64,000 nucleotides of DNA from Centaurea solstitialis (taxonomy: Eukaryota > Streptophyta > Magnoliopsida > Asterales > Asteraceae): contig CM058043.1 in NCBI GenBank assembly GCA_030169165.1, forward strand, positions 42,205,745 to 42,269,744, written 5' to 3'. The position numbers were made by a program, and so were the translations under genes. Below are positions 24,378-36,055 of the stretch, piece by piece. The notes beneath the pieces are model-generated. The model worked only from the letters and a program-made list of their open reading frames with translations. It was not told the origin of the DNA and made no database searches. Within the stretch, counting starts at the first letter, position 1; every line of letters begins with the position of its first letter.

Positions 24378-26481
24378 GTGTTGGATCACAAACATCCTGA
24401 TCGCAAGGTCTTCGTAGGAGCAACTCTAACCCCTGATATAAAAAATAGTATAATTTCTTTTTTGCAGGAACACTCGGATTGTTTTGCGTGGTCACACGAG
24501 GATATGGTAGGAATTGATCCTAACATCATATCGCACAAGTTGAACGTGGATCCTACGTTTAAACCCGTTAAGCAAAAAAGACGCAAGTTTGCACCAGAAC
24601 GCAACAAGGTCATCAATGAGGAGGTAGACAACCTACTCAAAACAGGAAAAATTCGAGAAGTAAAGTATCCAGATTGGCTCGCCAACGTGGTGGTAGTACA
24701 AAAGAAAATGGAAAGTGGCGAGTATGCATCGACTTACAGACCTAAACAAAGCTTGTCCAAAGATCCCTTTCCTTTACCACATATTGATGCGATGGTCGAT
24801 GCAACTGCGGGGCACGAGCTACTAACTTCATGGATGCTTATTCCGGATATAATCAGATCCTAATGCACAAAGACGATCAAGAAAGACTGCGTTTATGACC
24901 GATAAGGGCATATACTGTTACAAAGTAATGCCATTTGGGCTCAAGAATGCTGGATCAACGTACCAAAGGCTTGTAAACAGGATGTTCAAAGATCATCTCG
25001 GACGTACGATGGAAGTATACATCGATGATATGCTCGTAAAGTCGGAACGATCACAAGATCATATCCAGCATCTGAAGCAATCGTTCGATATATTACGAGA
25101 ATACAAGATGAAACTCAACCCAACCAAATGCTCTTTCGGGGTGCGTGCGGGAAAGTTTCTTGGATACATGGTTACACGACGAGGGATCGAAGCAAGTCCA
25201 GAACAGATCAAAGCAATCCTAGAAATTCAATCACCAAGGAATATAAAAGAGGTACAAAAGCTGACTGGACGAGTTGCAGCCTTGAACAGGTTCATCTCAC
25301 GATCATCCGATAAGTGTCACTTGTTCTACAACGTGCTTCGAAAAAACAAAGGCTTCGATTGGACAGAAGCACACGAGGAAGCACTACAAAGCTTAAAGAA
25401 ATATATGTCCAATCCTCCACTATTGACGAAACCAATCGAAGGTGAGAGCTTGCAATTGTACCTCGCTGTAAGTAACAACGCCGTTAGTGCAGTGCTCGTA
25501 CGAGAAGGTGACCAACATCAGCAACCTATCTATTACATAAGTAAGTCTTTTCTCGATGCTGAAACAAGGTACACATCTATGGAAAAGCTTTTACTTGGCC
25601 TCGTAACTGCAGCAAAAAAATTAAGGCATTATTTCGAATCGCATCATATAATCGTTGTTACTAATTATCCTCTTAAGATCGTACTTCGTAAGCCTGAACT
25701 TACAGGACGATTAGCAAAGTGGAGTATTTATCTTAGCAGCTTCGATCTAACGTATCAACCAAGAACAGCGATAAAATCTCAAGCGTTAGCAGATTTCGTA
25801 GCTGAATTCAGTCCTGGAATCGAAGAACCATCATACGATGAAATCAGTAATGTGATGATTCATGACAACGAACCATGGACCATGCATGTTGATGGAGCTT
25901 CTAACGCACGAGGATCAGGATTGGGAGTAGTCCTGAAATCATCACATGGGGGCAATATGGTGTATTCAGTACGATGTGAGTTCAAAACCACTAACAATGA
26001 AGCAGAGTATGAAGCCTTGATTGCCGGATTGGATATGGCATATGACTTGGGGGCACGATGGCTACACGTACGAAGCGATTCACTACTAGTAGTGAACCAA
26101 ATCAATGGCGAATTTCAAGCAAAAGATTCAAAGATGATATCGTACCTCAAGATCGCAAAAGATAAGATTGCACGATTCGATAAGTTCTCGATAGAGCAAA
26201 TCCCAAGAGATCTGAATATGCAAGCCGATGCCTTGGCTAACTTGGGATCCGCATTCAATGAACCAGCTTTAGAAAGTGTTCCGATAATACATCTTATGTC
26301 GCCAACAATCGAAGAAGCTCATTTGATCGAAGAAAACCACGATTGGTCGAATGATATATGGAACTATTTCAAAAACGACCAGCTCCCTGAAGACAAATTA
26401 GAAGCCCGGAAAATCAGATTTAAAAGCTCTCGATACACGATCTTCGATGATCAACTATATGAAGGTCTACAACGGGTCTAA
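24378..26481 (+). pseudogene. Gypsy reverse transcriptase and two RNase H domains, frameshifted
   Basis: The RT start (FAWSHEDMVGIDPNIISHKL, KRRKFAPERNKVINEEVDNL, NVVVVQKK) is in one frame. The frame slips twice between about 24828 and 24895, each time explicable by one missing base. RT then continues with VMPFGLKNAGSTYQRLVNRM and the catalytic YIDDML. A degenerate RNase H follows (LQLYLAVSNNAVSAVLVREG..), then a second one with HVDGASNARGSGLGVVL, NNEAEYEALIAGLDMA and RSDSLLVVNQINGEF. The dual RNase H arrangement places the element in the Tat group. Confidence 0.9.
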
Positions 26482-26492
26482 TCTTACGATGC

Positions 26493-27575
26493 GTGGTGAG
26501 TAAGCAACAAATCGATCGAATCCTTCAAGAGATGCATGATGGAGAATGTGGAAACCATTCTGGGGGCAGAAGTCTTGCTAACAGAATCTCGAGACAAGGA
26601 TATTATTGGCCTACTCTTCGAGAGGACTCGATAAGGTATGTTCAAAGGTGCGATGCTTGTCAAAAGCACTCAGGTACGTCACATCTACCTTCTGAACCCC
26701 TACACTCTGTCTTAATCCCATGGCCATTCATGCGATGGGGGGTGGACATCGTAGGAAAATTACCACCTGCTCCAGGTCAAAAAGTATTTTTACTTGTTCT
26801 TACTGATTATTTCTCTAAATGGATTGAAGCCGCAGCCTTCTCACAGGTTAAGGATAAGGAAGTTATCTCCTTTATCCAAACTAACATTATTTACAGGTTT
26901 GGAATACCATCAGAAATAACGTGCGATAATGGGTCCCAATTTATAAGTGAGAGAACTCGAAAGTTCTGCGATGAACGTGGGATAAAACTCATTACATCGA
27001 CTCCAAGATATCCACAATCCAACGGCTTGGCCGAATCCAGCAACAAGACCATTATTAATTCTATTCGAAAGAGGTTGAAAGCTGCAAAGGGTCGATGGGT
27101 CGAAGAGTTACCATCTGTTTTATGGGCAAATCGCACGACACCTAGAACTGCAACTGGGCAAACTCCTTTTTCCTTGGTATATGGATGTGAAGCAGTCCTT
27201 CCAATCGAATCACAAGTTCCTGTTGCTCGACATCGTACGATTGAACAAAACTCGATAGACTTGTGTTACGATGTTGATGCTTTGGAAGAACTAAGAGAGA
27301 AAGCCTTTCAAAAAATGGCATCGCAAAAAGCTATGGTTGAACGCTACTTCAATAAAAAGGTAAAAGTCAAGGTATTTCAACTTGGAGATTATGTCCTACG
27401 ACGTGTCTTCCCAAATACGCAAGAATCGAACGCTGGAAAACTTTCCATCAAATGGGAAGGACCTTACATCATTACCAAAATCGTGGGAAAAGGTGCCTAT
27501 AAGATTTCAACCATTGAAGGTATTGAAATCCCACGTAGTTGGAATGCAACTCATTTGAAAAGGTACTATTTCTAA
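26493..27575 (+). CDS. Gypsy integrase domain, open frame
   Basis: A 360-residue open stretch that in an active element would be the end of the pol polyprotein. It has the H..H..C..C zinc domain (HDGECGNHSGGRSLA, then QRCDACQKHSG), the catalytic core with GVDIVGKLPP, CDNGSQF and QSNGLAESSNK (D,D,E), and the C-terminal GDYVLRRVFPN / KWEGPYIITKIVGKGAYKI block. There is no chromodomain. The stop at 26479-26481 and a frame change disconnect it from RT. The listed start is only the first Met in the frame. Confidence 0.88.
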   Translation: MVSKQQIDRILQEMHDGECGNHSGGRSLANRISRQGYYWPTLREDSIRYVQRCDACQKHSGTSHLPSEPLHSVLIPWPFMRWGVDIVGKLPPAPGQKVFLLVLTDYFSKWIEAAAFSQVKDKEVISFIQTNIIYRFGIPSEITCDNGSQFISERTRKFCDERGIKLITSTPRYPQSNGLAESSNKTIINSIRKRLKAAKGRWVEELPSVLWANRTTPRTATGQTPFSLVYGCEAVLPIESQVPVARHRTIEQNSIDLCYDVDALEELREKAFQKMASQKAMVERYFNKKVKVKVFQLGDYVLRRVFPNTQESNAGKLSIKWEGPYIITKIVGKGAYKISTIEGIEIPRSWNATHLKRYYF

Positions 27576-27639
27576 AAACCCTTTTTATTTTTTACTATTA
27601 TTTCATCGAACGATTACTGACTTAGGCATCGGAGCGCCG

Positions 27640-28090
27640 TTGGTCAATCCAACGGCCACCCCTTAGCCAATTTTACTCGCAGGTAACGCACGATTATCGC
27701 AAGACATCGCACGATTATCGCATGATATCGCACGACTATCGCAGACATCGCACGATCTATGGCAAACATCGCCCGATAAAATAATATGCTCAAAATTGCA
27801 TAGAACTTAAAAGATGCATCAATTTCAAATCGCAAGAGCGCAAGTCAAAACGCCAGACGCACGATCAACAGAAACGTTTCTAAATTTTTTTTTCTAAGTG
27901 CCTTAAACTCACATCGCAAGTCAAAACGCACGATTAATTAAGGCCTTAAACATTAAATCAGCTAAAAACGCACGATTATCTATTTACTAAAAGTACTTAG
28001 AACAAAAATAACAAGTACTGAAACATCGCACGATTGCAAAAAATAGCTGATTTCATTAAAAAAGTACTTAAAAGTACTACGATTACATCA
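27640..28090. repeat. CGCACGAT-rich spacer after gypsy integrase
   Basis: Non-coding spacer in which GCACGAT recurs at least seven times with variants (ATCGCACGATTATCGC, ACATCGCACGATC). The spacing is irregular. It separates the ends of the convergent integrase and antisense frames. Confidence 0.7.
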
Positions 28091-28098
28091 AAAGAAAT

Positions 28099-30226
28099 TT
28101 AATTTTCAGGATTGGCTTCTACGCCCATATCCTCTCCTACACTAACTTCTACGATGGGGGGAGGAATGTCTTCAACAGCCTTGTCCACGATGACGGATCC
28201 AGAGGCATCTTCGTTCTTATCCTCCTCCTCGATCATCGTGACTTCGACCTCTTTGTTCTTTTCAACACCTTCCTCCTCTTCATCAGCATCCTTGGCGTCG
28301 TCAGCATCCAAGAGCTCATCGGATCCCATCGCATCACGGAAGGCTCCCAACTCACCTTTAGCAGCTTCGATGGTGTACGTGCCACCAATGAATTGGCGTA
28401 TTACGGCTGCACGGGCCACCATCCTAGATAACACCATCTCGTCTTTGAGATCCTGGATCTCAGAAGACGAAGCCTTCTCTCGATCTGCCATCTCCGTGCG
28501 CATCGCAGCAAGTTCCTCCTCCAACTTGGCAACACGATTATTCGCCGCTGTCAGCCTCGCACGTTGTTCTGATCGAACGTGCTCAGCCTCATCCAGCTTA
28601 GCCACCAAGTCATCCACTTCAACCCGCTTGGCTTCCAGAGCAGCAGCTATCTTCGATGCCTTCTCCTGGGCCTTCTTCGCCTCGTTCACTGCAGCCCTCT
28701 CGCTGGACATCTTCGCCTTCATGTCCCTCTGAACGGTCTCCAACCTTTGATGAAGACCAAGACACGCCTGGAAGGCCTACGCAAACATAAAAAAGTTAGA
28801 ACAGCACATTTAATATAATCGAAAGATACAAACATCGAACGATAACTTACCATGAAGGAGTATCCAACAGCACCGGCATCAAGCTCGCCAATCCGACGAG
28901 TATCCATGTGAGCCTTCTGCGATGGAAGCAGGTATTGTTCGATGGCAGGGAATAAGTCATCCTGGTTGATGACATCACCGTCGAGGAAATTTGAAGGCAG
29001 GGATATGTTGATCGACGTTTCACCCTCCTTCCCTCTTGGAGGCTTGACCGAGGCCCTTTTCTCCTTTGACATCGTAGGAGACATCGCAGGAGGAGGAGCA
29101 GTGTGAATCGGGGTCGCATCGACCACATCATCCGCCTGTCGTACGGCTTCCTTTGATGCAGTCGAGGCACCCGAAGAAGACCTTGTCTTCTTAGGTTGTG
29201 GCTCCATGCCACTTATTCCTTTCTTCTTCTCCAGAGCCCTCTTGGCCGCCGCCAAGTTAGCCAATTTCTTAGCAGGTTTCTTTTGGCCTGAAATAAAAAA
29301 CGTACGTTATTAATCGCTCGATAAAATTGAGAAAAACGTAAGATAAGAAGAAAAAGTTATCGCACGATTTACCTTCCATATCTTCTTCTTCTTCTCCTTC
29401 ACTTAACACTTGAACCTCGAGCTCTTCGTCGCTGTCCTCCTTTGGGCTTTTTCCCTTCGATTTGGCGTACGATCTCTCTTGAACACCGTACTCCAAGAAA
29501 CGGTTGACAGCTTCAGTGGATTCCTCGAAGGTAAATTCGATCTCTGCAAAAATAACACACGATAAGGAAATTATATAATAAAGATTATGCGAAGCAAAAA
29601 TACATAAAGTGACCTATACCTAGTGGGTTCCATTCTGGAGCTACCCATCCACCATCCTCCAAGACCGATGAGGATCGTACGAACGCATATCGAGCCTTCC
29701 ACCCTCGATCGAACGCTTGAGTACCATGTACTAACATGGCATCGCCCCTACCCTTGGGATAAATCCCATACCTATCGTAATCAGAGGGTTTAACGGTGTA
29801 CGCCGACAGAAGATCATCGACGGTGAAAGGGTCTCTACCCCAATTCTCGGTGACACGTTCGATAACGCTCACGACCCTCCAAAATTGGGGCATGAGCTGT
29901 CCAGGAGATAAACTGAATCGTGTCATAAAGGCACGAGACAGAGGACTGAAAGGCCAAGTAAATCCTATCTTAAAGGGATATTCGAACAACGCAAAGAAAC
30001 CTGCCGGAGCATCGGCGGGCCTAACCTCACCAGGAGATTTGATCACGGCATCCTTGGGCATCCTAGCAAGTTTCTTAAGGTGAACTAGGTCGATTTCTCC
30101 CTGAATTGTGCTCCTAACCTCCATGATTTCCCTAAAGCTAAGCCGATCTAAACTTCTACGCAATCTATCGAAACGCAATAAGTCGAAGTTCCTAGGATTT
30201 TTCTCAGCTCTAACTTTCAAACGCAT
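28099..30226 (-). CDS. Antisense spliced gene inside the gypsy element (Transposase_28-like), 630 aa
   Basis: Four exons on the minus strand, 29620-30226, 29373-29543, 28851-29287 and 28099-28776, with GT..AG introns of 76, 85 and 74 bp, join into one open frame of 630 codons. The ATG at 30224-30226 is the first in the frame. Exon 1 encodes FALFEYPFKIGFTWPFSPLS and FSLSPGQLMPQFWRVVSVIE, which I match to the 'putative gypsy type transposon' family (Pfam Transposase_28). The middle is acidic and Lys/Ser-rich (EGEEEEDME; KKPAKKLANLAAAKRALEKK). The last exon is a long coiled coil (ERAAVNEAKKAQEKASKIAA.., LEEELAAMRTEMADREKASS) ending in an acidic tail. Extra antisense frames at this place are known in Tat elements; their function is unknown. 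Unlike the sense pol, this frame shows no break. Confidence 0.8.
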
Positions 30227-30371
30227 GAACTGAAATTGAAACAAGGGGAAGAAAGATACCTTATAGGCGGTTTGAATTTGAATCTTCTCAAAGATTAAGA
30301 GGATTCGGTTGAAGAGAAATTCAAGTTTGAAATTGGAAAAGATTTAGAGATAATTATGGAAGAAATCTTAT

Positions 30372-30379
30372 CTTTATAT
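30372..30379 (-). promoter_or_regulatory. TATA-like box upstream of the antisense gene
   Basis: Minus-strand CATATAAAG lies about 150 bp before the proposed ATG at 30226. A CAATTTCAG acceptor-like sequence sits right before the ATG, so a 5'-UTR intron is also possible. Inference only. Confidence 0.35.
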
Positions 30380-30608
30380 GAAATTAAACTCCTTCCCAAG
30401 AAATTGAGGTCGAATCGAGCATCGACACCTGTCTCTTATAACCGTTGCAATGACAGCTTGCACTTAACCAGGTTATGACGCCGTTAACGTGAAAAACGGT
30501 TCAGATTCGATAGATTAATCCTGATAAAATCGATGTACTAACGATTTGATTCTGCAGATATAAGATTCAGAAAATATATAATTTATTTTCTAAATCTTGG
30601 GGGCAAAC

Positions 30609-31362
30609 TGTTTGGGTGAAATTTTATCATCGAACGATCGAACGATTAAAATCGTAAGATATCTTTCAGGATGATATTCCTGTATTAAGATAAGGTCCTG
30701 AAGTAAGGGTATAACTACCTTCCAACAAAGATAAGTGATCATCGAAGAAGATCGTACAATATCATCGTATGATCGTGCGATTAAACTAACGATATACATG
30801 TTCAAAGTTTGCTCTTATTGCAGGAAAGTTTATCCAAGATAACCTCGAAGCACAGCCATCGTCCATTGAACTTAAATACGACCGTTTGAACCAGATACGT
30901 TCATCATTAAAGAGCTCAGACGTTACGATCTAGAATTCAGCTTCAGTTATGACCGTTGCATTTATGGCTCAATAATGAACGAGTAATTACGACATCAACA
31001 GCTATAAAAAGAGACCAAAGACAATACATGGGGAACAACTAATTCTGGGAAAGAAATAGCAATACCAATATTATTCTCTGTATTTACGTTCGATAGCATT
31101 CATTTTCTTTATTGTAATCGTACGATACAACTGTAACATCGAGGATATCACCCCTTATTGGTGATCTATAGTGCAACGTCGACTATCCTATTTAGTCGGC
31201 CGCAGGTTTTTTCCTCGATTCAGAGGTTTTTCCTGCGTCATCAATCTTCTTGTCAATTTACTTTTATTTATCGCACGTTTTATCGAACGAGAATTCTTTC
31301 TTTTGACGATTTTGCCTCACGACATCTTACGATAACGATTTAAGTAAATTTTTACACAAACA
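30609..31362 (+). repeat. 3' LTR of the gypsy element
   Basis: 754 bp, the same length as the 5' LTR, with one visible difference (C for T near 31198). It is preceded by the polypurine tract and followed by the ATATC duplication. Confidence 0.93.
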
Positions 31363-32690
31363 ATATCCTTGTCACCCCCAACATTATTAAAAACCTGATA
31401 TATCTTCGCAAATTCACCAAAGACAATAAATGCTCTATCAAATTTGATGAATTTGGTTTTTCTGTGAAGGATATCCAGACTCGTCAACTCCTCCTCCGAT
31501 GTGACAGCACTGGCGACTTATACCCTGCCATTCCAACCTCCACTCCTCTTGCTCTCGTATTCTTAAGTCACTCAACGTGGCATCAACGAGTGGGTCATCC
31601 CGACGATAATGTGTTATGCTCTTTAATGTCAAATGGTTTTGTTTCGTATAATAATGTGAAGTCTCATACGCTTTGTCACGCATGTCAACTTGGCAAACAT
31701 GTTAGACTTCCTTTTGTTCGTTCTGAGTCGGCCATAGAATCTAGTTTTGACATTATTCATTATGATTTATGGACTTCTCCTATTTCAAGTATTGGTGGCT
31801 TAAAATACTATGTTATATTTTTGGATCATTATTCGCATTTTTTGTGGGTTTACCCTTTACGTCATAGATCAGATGCTTTTGGTAAATTCTTGCATTTTCG
31901 TGCCTATATAAGAACTCAATTCAATTATGAAATAAAGACATTCCAATGTGATCATGGAGTGAATTCGACAACTCCGCCTTACATGACATCTTTGCTACTA
32001 ATGGCATGCAAATTCGTTTCTCATGTCCTAAGACCTCCCAACAAAATGGCAAATCGGAACGTATGATTCACACTATGCTCTTCTTTTCCAGGCCCACCTT
32101 CCTCCTACATATTGGGTGGAAGCTTTGCACATGAAAACTCACCTTTTAAACCTGTTGCCATCCTCATCTATCCAATATGATGTCCCTTTCACTAAACTTT
32201 TTAACAAACCACCCTCTTACTCTCACTTACGAGTTTTTAGGTGTTCTCTGTTACCCATACATCTTCCCTCCTCATAAACTGGCTCCACGCACCACACCAT
32301 GTGTTTTCCTTGGATACCCTTCCAATCATCGTGGTTTCCGATGCCTTGATCTTTCCACCAAGAAAATAATTATTTCTCGCCACGTCACCTTCGATGAGTC
32401 TATCTTTCCCTTTGGTTCCATGACTCCTCATGCTCCTCCAACCTATGATTTTCTTGATCACAACTTTGATCTCTCTCCTATATCCCGTCGTCTCTTGGAA
32501 TCTCCTACACCAATCGTTTCTCAACAAAACCAAGCTCCCATTCCTGTTCCTCCCTCTCGCCCCGTTCACCAACTCCCAAACCAACTTCTTCTGATGCCAA
32601 CAACTTGGCTCCTCCTTCTACGTCGACCTCCCACCATCCTATGGTCACTCGAGCTCAACGAGGCATCTCTAAACCTATTCAACGCCTAAA
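31363..32690 (+). pseudogene. Copia pre-integrase and integrase remnant
   Basis: Resumes the copia element after the gypsy insertion. WHQRVGHPDDNVLCSL with CHACQLGKHVRLPF is the pre-integrase H..H..C..C zinc motif. IIHYDLWTSPISSIGGLKYY and TFQCDHG carry the first two catalytic Asp residues of the integrase core. The core is then cut short by frameshifts. The C-terminal part is seen as LGVLCYPYIFPPHKLAPRTT and FLGYPSNHRGFRCLDLSTKK. Non-functional. Confidence 0.85.
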
Positions 32691-32734
32691 TCTCCATATA
32701 ACCACTCCTCCCTCGTGCCCCTATCTTATCTTAT

Positions 32735-33297
32735 TTGCAGGCTTTAAGAGACCCTCACTGGCAATATGCCATGCAGGATGAATACAATGCACTTATTAAA
32801 AATGGGATATGGGTGCTTGTCCCGAGGCCCCACGAGGTGAATATTGTGCGGTCTATGTGGCTATTCCAAAAGAAGTTTCATACAGATGGCAGCCTTGATC
32901 GATATAAAGCCCGTCTGGGGGCAAATGGTAAAAGTCAATCACCATTCGTACCATTCTCAGTCTTACGGTATCTCGCCATTGGCCAATTATTAAATATGCC
33001 TTTTACATGGCACTTTGCAGGAAACGGTTTTTATGCACCAGCCATCGGGTTTTATTGATGCTGCTCATCCTGATTACGTATGCCATCTTAAAAAATCGTT
33101 GTATGGTCTGAAACAAGCACCTCGTGCTAGGTTTCAACGATTTGCCCAATATGCCATACGAACTGGGTTTGCTCCTAGTAAATCGGATTCTTTTCTGTTT
33201 ATTTATCGACATGGTCACTCGCGCTAGCATATATGCTTATCCATGTTGATGATATCAATCTCACAGCTTCCTCTCAGGATCTATTACAACGGCGCTA
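32735..33297 (+). pseudogene. Copia reverse transcriptase fragment
   Basis: DPHWQYAMQDEYNALIKNGI with WVLVPRP is the start of copia RT. PSGFIDAAHPDYVCHLKKSL and YGLKQAPRAR are the next conserved blocks, and a frame-shifted HVDDI (near 33244) is the active site. About 120 residues of the domain between them are missing. Copia homology fades after about 33330 and no RNase H is present. Confidence 0.85.
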
Positions 33298-33519
33298 ATG
33301 ATTATTGGCATTCACAAGCTCTTTTTCCGATATATCAGGAAAAGATTGATTGTAAATGCAACAATTAGAGCGACTATGGAAACGAAGACCAACGATACTC
33401 CATCATCAATCTTTTCGGTAAAAACTAGAAACGATCATCTTGTCGGAAGCGTGTCACAGGAAGGGATAAGAAGAGGATGGTTGCAGCTATAACAAAAAGA
33501 AAAACATGCCATTTAATAC

Positions 33520-33720
33520 CATGAATGTTAAAAATGAGTTGTTATGACAGAAAATAGGAAACTCATCATCGTTGTAACCCCCGAAAATGTAAAATTTGTG
33601 GCATAGGCCACGACGCCAATCAAAGCAACCACGACAATGCATTGGGTTGTGGCCAGTTTCATCTAGCTGCGCCCTATAATCACCAACTATCTGTGGTTGT
33701 TTTCAAATAGTTGATCCGGT
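33520..33720 (+). pseudogene. Possible zinc-knuckle remnant (FAR1/MULE-like)
   Basis: A short stretch reads RKCKICGIGHDANQSNH, a CX2C-type zinc motif. FAR1-related and MULE proteins often end in a comparable knuckle. Stops surround it and no FAR1 core is visible. This is only a suggestion. Confidence 0.25.
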
Positions 33721-33816
33721 GTGACATCATCTTTGTTCAGCTCAAGTACACAATCACAGTGAACAAATGACTATACTTTATGTGAGACAGATATATTAGC
33801 TAGATCATAAAACGTT

Positions 33817-33995
33817 ACCATCTACAAACATTTATATCCTATATCTAACACTCGATACGCCACGTCCCAAAAAAAATTAAGGTCGTGTATATTCATAAAC
33901 ATCACCAACTACAAACATTTATATCCTATATCTAACACTCGGTACGTCACGTCCCAACAAGAAATTAAGGCCATATATAATCATAAACATGCTAA
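33817..33995. repeat. Two-copy tandem duplication of about 88 bp
   Basis: CTACAAACATTTATATCCTA followed by TATCTAACACTCG.TACG.CACGTCCCAA occurs twice in a row (from about 33823 and from about 33910) with a few substitutions. Non-coding. Confidence 0.85.
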
Positions 33996-34093
33996 CAGGA
34001 ATTTTATCATGCAAAATTAACTCAAATAAAGGGTAAGTGACTCGATTTCTATGTGTAGGCTTTGAGAGATAAAATAAATTTACCTATATCATA

Positions 34094-36024
34094 TTAATTC
34101 CCGTTGCATTTAAAATACATCCCCCCTGACACGAATTCAAGAAGATTTCCCCTTGGCTTCATTCCAATTATATGTAACATATTCTTGTCGTTTTCGTGTT
34201 TTATAGGAAGTAAACCTTGCAACATTGGACCTAACTCATATATGATGCGGTACACAGACTCGTCTCGGTATTGGGCCGCAACATGAAATATGGTTAACCA
34301 ACCATCATTCAACATGCTTAAGCTATCTGGAAAAACATTATATAACTCAACCAAAAACTTTTTGTTTCCTTTCTCCAAGGCGATAAGAAGCAATCGACGA
34401 GGGTGGATCTACGAAAATTAAACTACTAAAATTAAAGTCTAACTTACTGAATTTAAAGCTAAGAAGTTACTTCTAGACTACACTAAGATAACATACATAT
34501 TAAATTAAGAGAACATTAAACTAAAGCATGAAATAAAACTAAGACATAAAATGATGCATGATTGAGCCTAAATGCCAAAATTACATATTTATATTAAAAG
34601 TTTTAAGTCTTCAAAGCTTTCTATTATCCAATGGTCTTTACCCAACAGATCTTTGAATTCCTTTGGTGGTTATTACCTAATGGATAAAGGTAACATGTGA
34701 AGAGTATCTTCTAATACAAAAAAGTACCACCATCATCATTAAGATTCCTCATTTTCCCTTTTTACTTCTGTAACATTTACAAGCAATCACTTTGGTAAAT
34801 GTAAAGCACTTGAGTGTTGCTGAGGTAAGCCAAAAGATGCTCCCAAAAACGTTTTGGATTTAAATCTCGAGATTGTCTTCATCAATGCGTTAACTGGGCA
34901 CTCCGGATGGCACTAAATTTCTTACAAAAACACCACAAAACACGTAAAATAATTCCTAAATACTAATATTCACTCTTTTTGCTCAAAACTTCATTTTAGA
35001 CCAAAGAAAGGGGTTTAACAGGTGAATTGGCTATTTTTGACAAAGAAAATAACTAAAAAATGAAAATAACTATAAAAATCATGCTTTTGGGCAATTCTTC
35101 TAAAATCTTTTTTCCAGATGTCTTTAAACAACATCGTGGCTTCACTGGGAGTTCTTTCTTCCGAGCAAAGACTGCAAAAATTTGTAAAACACATAAAACT
35201 ATCAACTCTAACCAGTATATTATCTTATTCATTTATTATGCTTTTTACCTAAAAGAAATCTTAAATAACTTAAAACTTAAATGATAAAATCCTTACTTCC
35301 TCGAAAGATTCTCTGGATGACTCTCTTTCATGTATTATTTGGTTGTATCTCATCAACACATATAGATTCATAGATAATACGTCGAGGACAGAACGGATGT
35401 ACGTAACATCTTGAGGAAGATCCAAAAAGCTACCTTCCCTTAACATTTGTCTTGCTAGACCTACGTAACATTTGAAGACAATAAACACAATTAACTAAAC
35501 AAACAAAAGTAAATGTTATATAAATTGATTATTATCAAATAAACTAGAATGCTTGCATTTTAAAATACGCGCTTTTCTTCATTCATTCAACTACTAAGGC
35601 TACGCCCGTAAAGATAACTCGCCATATTTCCTTTCCTGTAGATCACCGCTAAATGAAGTCGCATCATGTTATCTTTTTTTCGCGAATGGTCTAGAGTCAT
35701 GGAGCCTTTTTAAGAAGAAGCCTCACAAGATGGGTGCCTCCTTGTGAAGCTAGTAGTGTGAGGGAGGTGTAGCCTTTGTGTGTTGTGAAGTAAAAGGTTG
35801 TCGACGGTCACGTAATGCACTAGATGTTCCACTAGGCACCGACTGCCAAAATTGGTTGCGACATGAAACACCATATCCTAGTTGGGATTTATCCAAAGCC
35901 GTATCAATCCATTATTAGTTCCTAAGATTTTTCTGACAGCATCAAAATCTTCTTTAATACAAGCTTTGAGTACCAAAACATAAAATTTGATGTACTATTG
36001 TTTTCTTGCTTCTAATGTGATTCC

Positions 36025-36055
<31 letters not shown>

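Larger units (their letters stand above)
21227..31362 (+). mobile_element. Complete Ty3/gypsy retrotransposon, Tat-like, 10.1 kb
   Basis: Two 754-bp LTRs (21227-21980, 30609-31362) begin TGTTTGGGTG and end TACACAAACA. Target duplication is ATATC (21222-21226 and 31363-31367). Inside, in order, are the primer binding site, gag, protease, reverse transcriptase, two RNase H domains, integrase without a chromodomain, a repeat-rich spacer, an antisense spliced gene and a polypurine tract (CTTGGGGGC just before 30609). A second, archaeal-like RNase H and an extra antisense frame after integrase are features known for the Tat lineage of plant gypsy elements. By eye the LTRs differ at one site (GGTCGC at about 21816, GGCCGC at about 31198). 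Confidence 0.93.
18475..33297 (+). mobile_element. Truncated Ty1/copia retrotransposon, split by two later insertions
   Basis: Domain order gag, protease, integrase, reverse transcriptase is that of copia. It begins with a candidate 132-bp LTR (18475-18606, TG..CA) followed by the methionine-tRNA primer site TGGTATCAGAGC at 18607. Element sequence is interrupted at 19210-20422 by a retroposon and at 21227-31362 by a gypsy element. It stops inside reverse transcriptase at about 33297, and no RNase H or 3' LTR is seen. The remaining frames carry many frameshifts and stops, so the element is dead and older than both insertions. Confidence 0.85.

Noticed and set aside
28112..28732. 206-residue Ser-rich open frame on the plus strand
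   Set aside because: Exact shadow of the coiled-coil exon of the antisense gene. Its low-complexity Ser/Ala composition follows from the Glu/Ala/Lys codons on the other strand.
31438..31683. Minus-strand open frame opposite copia integrase
   Set aside because: Shadow of the conserved integrase frame on the plus strand.
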